Shown: positions 38,753 through 44,433 of the stretch, one piece after another
Numbering within the stretch: position 1 is the first letter of the stretch
Layout of the letters: each line of letters starts with the position of its first letter
Source of the DNA: an uncultured Collinsella sp.
Lineage (GTDB): Bacteria; Actinomycetota; Coriobacteriia; Coriobacteriales; Coriobacteriaceae
Length of the DNA: 44,433 bases
Direction: 5' to 3'
Assembly: GCA_902478885.1 (NCBI GenBank)
Contig: CABSMS010000004.1
Span: forward strand, 1-44,433
Program-made: the position numbers and the translations under genes
The notes under the pieces: generated by a model
The model's input: only the letters and a program-made list of their open reading frames with translations
What the model was told of the DNA's origin: nothing
Databases searched by the model: none

Positions 38753-41491
38753 GTGGCAGACGATATCAACAATAACGAGGGTATGGACGAGGCCGGCGAT
38801 GCCGGTATGCCCGACGATCTGAAGCGCCTGCTTGCCCGTGCTGAGCAGGGCGAGGACGGCGATCCGGACGCCTATAACCCCGATGCCGTTGATGATGAGG
38901 AAGAAGACGACGCCGAGCTCGAGGAGAGCTTTGGCGAAGTCGACCGTGGCGCCTCGGTCGGCGAGGATATCAACGGCGGCCAGCTCCAGATTTCGGAGTT
39001 TGGCCGCGAGATGAAGCAGTCGTTCATCGAGTATTCGATGTCGGTCATCACGGCGCGCGCCCTGCCGGACGTGCGCGACGGCTTAAAGCCGGTGCACCGC
39101 CGCATCCTGTACGCGATGAACGAGAGCGGCATCTACCCCAACCGACCGCACAAGAAGTCGGCCTGGACGGTCGGCGAAGTTATCGGTAAGTACCACCCGC
39201 ATGGCGACTCCGCGGTCTACGAGGCCATGGTCCGCCTGGCGCAGTGGTTCTCCATGCGCACGCCGCTCATCGACGGTCACGGCAATTTCGGCAACATCGA
39301 CGGCGACGGCGCGGCAGCCATGCGTTACACCGAGAGTCGCCTGGCCAAGCCCGCCATGGAACTGCTGCGTGACTTGCAGAAGGATACCGTCGACTGGCAG
39401 CCCAACTACGACGAATCACTCGCCGAGCCCGTGGCACTGCCTGCGCGCTTCCCCAACCTGCTGGTCAACGGCAGCCAGGGCATCGCCGTCGGCATGGCCA
39501 CCAACATCGCCCCGCATAACCTCACCGAGGCGATCGAGGCCACCTGCTACCTGATCGACAACCCCGACGCCACCGTCGACGAGCTCATGCAGATCATGCC
39601 CGGTCCGGACTTCCCCACCGGCGCCATCATCATGGGCAGCGCCGGCATTAAGCAGAGCTACGAGACCGGCCGCGGCTCCATTACCGTGCGTGCCAAGGCA
39701 CACGTGGAGTCCACCAAGACCGGTCGCAGCCGCCTGGTCTTTACCGAGATTCCCTACATGGTCAACAAGGGTACCCTGCAGGAGAAGATCGCCCAGCTCG
39801 TCAACGACAAGCGCATCGAGGGCATCTCGGATATGCGCGATGAGTCCAACCAGAAGGGCATCCGCCTGGTCATCGAGCTCAAGAAGGGCGTCATCCCGCA
39901 GGTCGTGCTCAACAACCTGTACAAGTACACCTCGCTGCAGACGACCTTTGGTGCCAACAACCTGGCGCTTGTCAACGGCGTTCCCAAATGCCTGAGCCTG
40001 CGCGAGATGCTGCAGCACTACATCGACCACCAGGTCGACGTCGTCACCCGCCGCACCCGCTTCGACCTTAAGAAGGCCCAGGCCCGCGCGCATATCCTCG
40101 AGGGCTACCTGATGGCTCTCGACCATATTGACGAGGTCATCAGCATCATCCGTTCCTCGCAGACCGATTCCGAGGCCAGCAGCCGCCTGATCGAGCGCTT
40201 TGGCTTTACGCCCGAGCAGACCACGGCCATCCTCGAGATGAAGCTGCGCCGCCTGACCGGCCTGGAGCGCGACAAGATCCAAGAAGAGTTGGACGGCCTG
40301 CGCCGTGCCATCGCCTACTACGAGGACCTGCTGGCGCACGAGGAGAAGATCCTGGGCGTCATTAAGGAAGAGATGCGCGAGATCTCCAAGAAGTTTGGCG
40401 ATAAGCGCCGCACCGAGATCAGCCAGGTCGAGAAGGACCTGGACGTCGAGGACCTCATTGCCGACGAGGACATGGTCGTGACCATCACCCACACCGGCTA
40501 TGTCAAGCGCATCCCGGTGGCCGCCTACCGCGCCCAGAAACGCGGCGGCAAGGGCGTGTCGGGCGTCAACCTCAAAGAGGACGATGTCATCGACGAAATG
40601 TTCATCGCGTCCACGCACGAGTACGTGCTGTTCTTCTCGAGCAAGGGCAAGGTCTATCGCCTGAAGGTGCACGAGCTGCCGGTGGGTACGCGCCAGGCGC
40701 GCGGTACCGCGATCGTCAACCTACTGCCCTTCGAGGAGGGCGAGAAGATCGCGAGCGTCATCAGCTGCCGCGAGTTCCCTGCCGACGAGTATCTGATGTT
40801 TGCCACCAAGAGCGGCATGGTCAAGAAGACCGTGATGAGCGCATATGACCGCAGCCGTCGCGACGGCCTGATCGCTATCAACCTGCGTGACGACGACGCG
40901 CTGCTGAACGTGCGCCGCGTGCGCGAGGGCGACAAGATTATCCTGGCCACCACCGCGGGCAAGGCGATCATGTTCTCCGAGGAGCAGGTGCGCGCCACCG
41001 GCCGCGATACCAGCGGCGTTCGCGGTATCGGTATGAAGGACGGCGTGAGCGTTCTGGGCATGGAAGTCACTAACGGCAACGGCGATCTGTTTGTCATCAC
41101 CGAGCGCGGCTACGGCAAGCGCACGCCGGTCGCGGACTACCCGGAGCAGAATCGCGGCGGCCAGGGCGTCTACACCATCCAAATGACCGAGCGTAAGGGT
41201 AACCTCGCGGCCATGAAGACGGTGGGCCCGCAGCACGAGCTGTTCATCGTGACGGAGGGCGCGACGGTCATTCGCGTCAAGACCGACGAGATCAGCCAGA
41301 CCGGCCGCGCCACCCAGGGCGTCAAGATGATGACCGTCGACGACAACGACCGCATCTGCGCCGTAGCCCGCATGACGGCCGCCAAGGAGAAGCCCGAAGG
41401 CGAAGCCACAGAAGACGGCTCTGCCCCCGAAGAAACCCCTGTCGATCTAGGCGACGGCAACGACATGCCAGAGGATCTCCTAGACGAGTAA
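38753..41491 (+). CDS. gyrA: DNA gyrase subunit A
   Basis: The 912-residue subunit has the quinolone-resistance region with HPHGDSAVYEAMVR, where the Ser and Glu positions are the ancestral drug-sensitive-type residues by family knowledge. The catalytic Tyr is in AAMRYTESRL. A GyrA-box-like QKRGGKGVSG near 595 and the beta-pinwheel repeats of the C-terminal domain follow. An unusually long acidic N-terminal extension (about 75 residues, EEEDDAELEE) precedes the core, and the C-terminal tail is also acidic. The start is GTG with AGGAGG upstream. Confidence 0.98.
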   Translation: MADDINNNEGMDEAGDAGMPDDLKRLLARAEQGEDGDPDAYNPDAVDDEEEDDAELEESFGEVDRGASVGEDINGGQLQISEFGREMKQSFIEYSMSVITARALPDVRDGLKPVHRRILYAMNESGIYPNRPHKKSAWTVGEVIGKYHPHGDSAVYEAMVRLAQWFSMRTPLIDGHGNFGNIDGDGAAAMRYTESRLAKPAMELLRDLQKDTVDWQPNYDESLAEPVALPARFPNLLVNGSQGIAVGMATNIAPHNLTEAIEATCYLIDNPDATVDELMQIMPGPDFPTGAIIMGSAGIKQSYETGRGSITVRAKAHVESTKTGRSRLVFTEIPYMVNKGTLQEKIAQLVNDKRIEGISDMRDESNQKGIRLVIELKKGVIPQVVLNNLYKYTSLQTTFGANNLALVNGVPKCLSLREMLQHYIDHQVDVVTRRTRFDLKKAQARAHILEGYLMALDHIDEVISIIRSSQTDSEASSRLIERFGFTPEQTTAILEMKLRRLTGLERDKIQEELDGLRRAIAYYEDLLAHEEKILGVIKEEMREISKKFGDKRRTEISQVEKDLDVEDLIADEDMVVTITHTGYVKRIPVAAYRAQKRGGKGVSGVNLKEDDVIDEMFIASTHEYVLFFSSKGKVYRLKVHELPVGTRQARGTAIVNLLPFEEGEKIASVISCREFPADEYLMFATKSGMVKKTVMSAYDRSRRDGLIAINLRDDDALLNVRRVREGDKIILATTAGKAIMFSEEQVRATGRDTSGVRGIGMKDGVSVLGMEVTNGNGDLFVITERGYGKRTPVADYPEQNRGGQGVYTIQMTERKGNLAAMKTVGPQHELFIVTEGATVIRVKTDEISQTGRATQGVKMMTVDDNDRICAVARMTAAKEKPEGEATEDGSAPEETPVDLGDGNDMPEDLLDE

Positions 41492-41531
41492 GAGGAACTA
41501 GCTGGTAGAAAATATCAGACCCCATATATCG

Positions 41532-41565
41532 GCGGTCGGCGCACCTGCGCGCCGACCGCTTTTTT
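41532..41565 (+). terminator. Terminator after gyrA
   Basis: Stem CGGTCGGCGC / GCGCCGACCG followed by TTTTTT. Confidence 0.92.
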
Positions 41566-41582
41566 GACAAGCTTGGAGCCCC

Positions 41583-41718
41583 GTGTCAGACGGCTGGGCG
41601 AGATGGGTTAGGTTTGTCGCGAGTTCCGCACGCAAAGAAGGCCACTTAATGTGGCCTTCGTCTTGCGCAGGACTGCCCGAGCAGCAAACCTAACCCATCT
41701 CGCCCAGCCGTCTGACAC
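41583..41718. repeat. 34-bp perfect inverted repeat with inner hairpin
   Basis: The arms 41583-41616 and 41685-41718 are exact reverse complements over 34 bp (outer end GTGTCAGACGG). The 68-nt interior holds a second hairpin (GAAGGCCAC / GTGGCCTTC, flanked by GCAA / TTGC). The whole could fold as one 136-nt rod. No coding frame is supported. Short cccc-type bases flank both ends, but no convincing target-site duplication is seen. It may be a miniature inverted-repeat element or a structured RNA. Confidence 0.9.
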
Positions 41719-41745
41719 ACCCCTCAAAGATTTTCAAAAAAGTTG

Positions 41746-41775
41746 TTGACGCGCGCGTAACGACTCGTCTAATAT
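41746..41775 (+). promoter_or_regulatory. Promoter for the tRNA-Ile/Ala/Ile cluster
   Basis: A -35 TTGACG (41746-41751) and a -10 TAATAT (41770-41775) are spaced by 18 nt. Transcription would begin about 8 nt before the first tRNA. Confidence 0.8.
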
Positions 41776-41789
41776 ATCCCTTGCGCGAT

Positions 41790-41866
41790 GGACCTGTAGC
41801 TCAGTTGGTTAGAGCGTCCGGCTGATAACCGGGAGGTCACAAGTTCGAATCTTGTCAGGTCCACCA
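41790..41866 (+). tRNA. tRNA-Ile(GAT), copy 1
   Basis: The 77-nt gene with encoded CCA forms acceptor GGACCTG / CAGGTCC, anticodon loop CTGATAA (anticodon GAT), and T-arm ACAAGTTCGAATCTTGT. It is identical to copy 2. Confidence 0.97.
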
Positions 41867-41877
41867 CTTTCTTTCGC

Positions 41878-41922
41878 AATAAACACCCCAGCGAGAGCCG
41901 AGTCGCCGCTGGGGTGTTTATT
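41878..41922 (+). terminator. Hairpin between tRNA-Ile copy 1 and tRNA-Ala
   Basis: The arms AATAAACACCCCAGCG and CGCTGGGGTGTTTATT are perfectly complementary (16 bp). The T content at the 3' arm is terminator-like. If it ends transcription, tRNA-Ala needs its own promoter, which is not obvious. Otherwise it may be an RNA-processing or attenuating structure. Confidence 0.7.
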
Positions 41923-41933
41923 ACTGTCTCCGT

Positions 41934-42009
41934 GGGGGTTTAGCTCAGCTGGGAGAGCGCGGGCTTTGCAAGCCTGAGGTCAGGGGTTCGATCCCCCTAA
42001 CCTCCACCA
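41934..42009 (+). tRNA. tRNA-Ala(TGC)
   Basis: The 76-nt gene with encoded CCA has anticodon TGC in the loop TTTGCAA. Its acceptor stem GGGGGTT / AACCTCC contains the G3:U70 wobble pair that marks alanine tRNAs. Confidence 0.98.
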
Positions 42010-42013
42010 TGAT

Positions 42014-42090
42014 GGACCTGTAGCTCAGTTGGTTAGAGCGTCCGGCTGATAACCGGGAGGTCACAAGTTCGAATCTTGTCAGGTCCACCA
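42014..42090 (+). tRNA. tRNA-Ile(GAT), copy 2
   Basis: Identical to copy 1 over all 77 nt, plus the two upstream bases AT. It starts 4 nt after tRNA-Ala. The identity suggests a recent duplication or gene conversion. Confidence 0.97.
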
Positions 42091-42104
42091 TCAAAACTGT
42101 GAAG

Positions 42105-42135
42105 AGCCTCGAGGTATTGCCTCGGGGCTTTTTTC
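42105..42135 (+). terminator. Terminator after the tRNA cluster
   Basis: Stem AGCCTCGAGG / CCTCGGGGCT (one G-U pair) followed by TTTTTTC. Confidence 0.88.
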
Positions 42136-42249
42136 TTGTGTGTTATAAAACTCATTTTGGTTTTGTGTGCTGTGCGAAAGATTGGGTAGTATAGCAATTC
42201 AATGCGGCGAAGGCGCCGTGTGTTAACCGCTACGTACCGGAGGTGTTCC

Positions 42250-42750
42250 ATGGTTCGTGTCGACATAGAGACCATCGTCATGGCCGCCGGTCCCGTGCCA
42301 TCGCTTATCGTACTTCGCGAGCGCTGCAGCAAATCGGACTCCTCCGCGCCGCTACGCTCCCTTTCCATCCAAACTGGTTCTTTTGAGGCCGCGGCTATTA
42401 GCCGTGGTATCGACAGCGGTCGCGCCGAGCGCCCGATTGCCCATGACCTGTTGCTCGATACGCTTAATGCCCTGGATGCAAAACTCGAGCGTATCGAGAT
42501 CGTCCGCGCCGAGCCTCCCGTGTTCTACGCGACAGTCGTCGTTCTGGCCGACGGTAGCGAGCATAGGATCGATGCGCGCCCGAGCGACGCCATCGCTCTC
42601 GCCGTGCGCAGCAATGCTCCCATGTTTGTGGAGGATGACATCATGAACCGCCTGGGGACCGTATCTCCGGTTGCCGAGGAAATCGATGACGAGCAGGAAT
42701 TTGAGAAGTTCGACGAGTTCGTCCATACGCTCTCGCCCGATGATTTTTAA
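42250..42750 (+). CDS. Bifunctional nuclease family protein (DUF151)
   Basis: The 166-residue protein matches the DUF151/BFN family, whose members have been reported to have nuclease activity. Visible blocks are RPIAHDLLLDTLNALDAKLERIEIV, YATVVVLADGSEHRIDARPSDAIALAVRSNAPMFV, and an acidic C-terminus. The ATG at 42250 has GGAGGT upstream. The next gene's ATG directly follows its stop (TAAATG). The physiological role is uncertain. Confidence 0.93.
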   Translation: MVRVDIETIVMAAGPVPSLIVLRERCSKSDSSAPLRSLSIQTGSFEAAAISRGIDSGRAERPIAHDLLLDTLNALDAKLERIEIVRAEPPVFYATVVVLADGSEHRIDARPSDAIALAVRSNAPMFVEDDIMNRLGTVSPVAEEIDDEQEFEKFDEFVHTLSPDDF

Positions 42751-43140
42751 ATGACGGGTAGCCATGAGACGGAGTGTGCACTGATGGAGCGTGGCGTCTC
42801 GGCCGAGGCCGCCGCCATTGCCCGCGAGGCCCAGATGCGCTCGGAGGCATCCGAGGCCGCACGCATCGCCTATGTGACGCAGGCCCGCACGCTTCGCGAA
42901 CGCCGTGCCTCCTTTATCAAGATGGTTGCCGTCTCCGCACTTGTCGCGGCAATCTCATCGCGCCTTCGTGGTACAGTTGGTGCGCTTGGGTTTTCGATTT
43001 CGACGGGCTTGGTCATCTGGGGCGTGGTCGATGCCGTGATGCTGACCAACCAGATCAAGGTACTCGACAAGCGCGCGGCCGATATGATGCGCGCCCGCGA
43101 CGCCGCCGCCAAGATCGCCGCCGAGGCACAAGAGATGTAA
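42751..43140 (+). CDS. Small membrane protein, unknown
   Basis: The 129-residue protein has Ala/Glu/Arg-rich helices on both sides of two hydrophobic segments (about 58-70 and 76-100, GALGFSISTGLVIWGVVDAVML), with possible coiled-coil ends. The ATG at 42751 abuts the DUF151 stop and would be coupled. An ATG at 42784 with GGAG 9 nt upstream is an alternative. I do not recognise a family. Confidence 0.7.
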   Translation: MTGSHETECALMERGVSAEAAAIAREAQMRSEASEAARIAYVTQARTLRERRASFIKMVAVSALVAAISSRLRGTVGALGFSISTGLVIWGVVDAVMLTNQIKVLDKRAADMMRARDAAAKIAAEAQEM

Positions 43141-43170
43141 CGACGCCGGACTCGATGGGAAGGTCTAAAA

Positions 43171-43620
43171 ATGGCACAGGATATGCAGGACGCCGGAAAC
43201 GTCTCCGCCGAGCTCGACGCCATGGTGTGCGACCTCATCGGGGCATTTTTAGACGATCTTGCCGCTGGTGAGAACCCCGGCGTTGTCGTTGCGATCGAGG
43301 ACGCCGCGTCCAACCGCTATCTTGCGGCACTCGACGAGGACGGCGAAGAGGCGTGCCTGGAGGCTGCCACCAACTTTATCTCCGAGCATAAGATGGGCCT
43401 TAAGGACGAGGGCCTGGGCCGCATTGCCCGTTACGCCATCGGCTACACCGGTTGTGTCGAAATTGACGGCGGCTATCATGACGCGCTGCTCGTGAGTTTC
43501 TTTGAGACGACGCTCGAGAGCGGCTTTTCGGCATACGTGCTGTACGAGGGTGTGGGCGCCGGCGATGGTTTTATGTGGAGCGACCCTGAACCTGCAGGTG
43601 AGGAAACCCCTCTTATCTAA
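43171..43620 (+). CDS. Acidic hypothetical protein
   Basis: The 149-residue protein is strongly acidic and soluble-looking, with no motif I recognise. It has helices such as SAELDAMVCDLIGAFLDDLAAGENPGVVVAIED and a beta-rich C-terminal half ending PAGEETPLI. GAAGG precedes the ATG. It is probably in one operon with the DUF151 and membrane protein genes. No function is proposed. Confidence 0.75.
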   Translation: MAQDMQDAGNVSAELDAMVCDLIGAFLDDLAAGENPGVVVAIEDAASNRYLAALDEDGEEACLEAATNFISEHKMGLKDEGLGRIARYAIGYTGCVEIDGGYHDALLVSFFETTLESGFSAYVLYEGVGAGDGFMWSDPEPAGEETPLI

Positions 43621-43737
43621 AATCGCTAAAATAAACGAGTTTTCGGTAAAAGGCTTAATATTCCCGCCGAGCGTTGTGTTGCTGGGCGGGTCGCATACGC
43701 GTGCCGTTTGTATATAGATAGAAGATAGGGGAACTAC
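43621..43737. promoter_or_regulatory. Region upstream of typA
   Basis: An AT-rich stretch, then a hairpin CCCGCC / GGGCGGG (about 43663-43690), then a leader with TATATAGATAGA before AGGGGA. The hairpin has no T-run, so a terminator role is unclear. The typA promoter is probably here. Confidence 0.4.
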
Positions 43738-44433
43738 ATGCGCGTAGACAATCTGAGGAACATCGCCATCATCGCTCACGTCGACCACGGCAAGACGACG
43801 ATGGTCGACAAGCTCCTGCGTGCCACGGACGCCTTCCGTGCCAACCAGCAGGTCGAGGACCGCGTCTTGGATTCTAACGACCAGGAGCGCGAGCGCGGCA
43901 TTACGATTCTCGCCAAGAACATCTCTATTGAGTACAAAGACGTTAAGATCAACGTCATCGACACCCCGGGCCACGCCGACTTTGGCGGCGAGGTCGAGCG
44001 CGTGCTGCGTATGGCCGACGGCGCTCTGCTGCTGGTCGACGCCTTTGAGGGCCCCATGCCCCAGACCCGCTTCGTGCTGCGTCACGCCATCGACACCGGC
44101 CTCAAGATCATGATCGTCATCAACAAGATCGATCGTCCGGGCGCCAACCCCGAGAAGGCCTACAACGACTGCCTGGACCTTATGGCCGACCTGGGCGCCA
44201 CCGACGACCAGCTTGAGTTCGCCATGGAGCACGTGGTCTACGCCAGCGCCATGAATGGCTTTGCCCGCCTTGACCCCAACGACGGCAATATGGACATGTA
44301 TCCGCTGCTCGATATGATCATCGACGACATGCCCGCGCCCGAGGTTGACGAGAATGCCCCGCTGGCCATGCAGTGCGTGACCATCGACCACTCCAACTTC
44401 GTCGGCCGCATCGGTATCGGTCGCGTGTACTCC
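43738..44433 (+). CDS. typA: GTP-binding protein TypA/BipA, 5' part
   Basis: The first 232 residues of a translational GTPase are present, cut by the window edge. G1 AHVDHGKTT, switch I RERGITI, G3 DTPGHADFGGEVERVL, and G4 NKIDRPGANP are visible. DPNDGNMDMYPLLDMIIDDMPAP and the MQCVTIDHSNFVGRIGIGRV domain II start are TypA-type. BipA binds ribosomes and is needed under stress and low temperature. AGGGGA precedes the ATG. Confidence 0.96.
   Translation, partial: MRVDNLRNIAIIAHVDHGKTTMVDKLLRATDAFRANQQVEDRVLDSNDQERERGITILAKNISIEYKDVKINVIDTPGHADFGGEVERVLRMADGALLLVDAFEGPMPQTRFVLRHAIDTGLKIMIVINKIDRPGANPEKAYNDCLDLMADLGATDDQLEFAMEHVVYASAMNGFARLDPNDGNMDMYPLLDMIIDDMPAPEVDENAPLAMQCVTIDHSNFVGRIGIGRVYS

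Noticed and set aside
39416..40672. 418-residue minus-strand open frame
   Set aside because: Antisense of gyrA, with low-complexity His/Asp/Leu composition.

Overview
The window is a high-GC bacterial chromosome segment centred on a replication origin. It looks like a Coriobacteriia actinobacterium, most likely Collinsella or a close relative. This is inferred from gene layout and protein style, not from a search. Two replichores diverge near 30.2-30.5 kb. To the left, on the minus strand, run rpmH, rnpA, yidD, yidC, a jag/khpB-like gene, rsmG, parA and parB. To the right, on the plus strand, run an unusual ATPase/winged-helix gene, dnaA, dnaN, recF, a DciA-like gene, gyrB and gyrA. Both arms are therefore mostly transcribed away from the origin.

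Left edge to 1.75 kb: an AT-rich accessory patch downstream of tRNA-Lys(TTT). It carries a TraX-family membrane acyltransferase gene between 55-bp near-identical direct repeats, a decayed reading frame, and a duplicated tRNA 3' end. From 1.75 to 10.1 kb (all minus strand): an M29 aminopeptidase, purC with a small membrane protein, a two-component system (OmpR-type regulator and HAMP histidine kinase), a Tat-type lipoprotein coupled to a TSCPD-domain protein, and purB. From 10.2 to 10.6 kb: tRNA-Gly(TCC) followed by two tandem palindrome-rich units, each bounded by copies of the tRNA 3' end. From 10.9 to 17.8 kb: a large cell-wall-anchored thioester/SpaA-type adhesin, a small membrane protein, and an M28-like peptidase with a very long acidic insertion and altered metal-ligand positions. 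From 18.0 to 24.9 kb: a pair of WYL regulators (PafB/PafC-like), a DnaQ-exonuclease/DinG helicase fusion, ddl and rlmN.

From 25.1 to 30.2 kb lie the chromosome-partition genes parAB with three perfect parS sites, the rRNA methyltransferase rsmG, and the protein-insertion/ribosome set jag-yidC-yidD-rnpA-rpmH. Non-canonical DnaA-box-like sequences (TTTTCAACA) occur before the ATPase gene, inside it, and between dnaA and dnaN, where an AT-rich stretch suggests the unwinding element. Replication and topology genes follow (dnaN, recF, dciA-like, gyrB, gyrA).

Beyond gyrA, a 34-bp perfect inverted repeat forms a 136-nt potential hairpin. Then come tRNA-Ile, tRNA-Ala and a second identical tRNA-Ile without rRNA genes, a bifunctional-nuclease (DUF151) gene with two small unknown genes, and the 5' part of typA/bipA, cut by the window edge.

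The observations most worth following are the tRNA-3'-end-bounded palindromic units at two different tRNAs, the ATPase/wHTH protein beside dnaA, the apparent change in DnaA-box sequence together with a changed DnaA recognition motif, and the gyrA-downstream inverted repeat.
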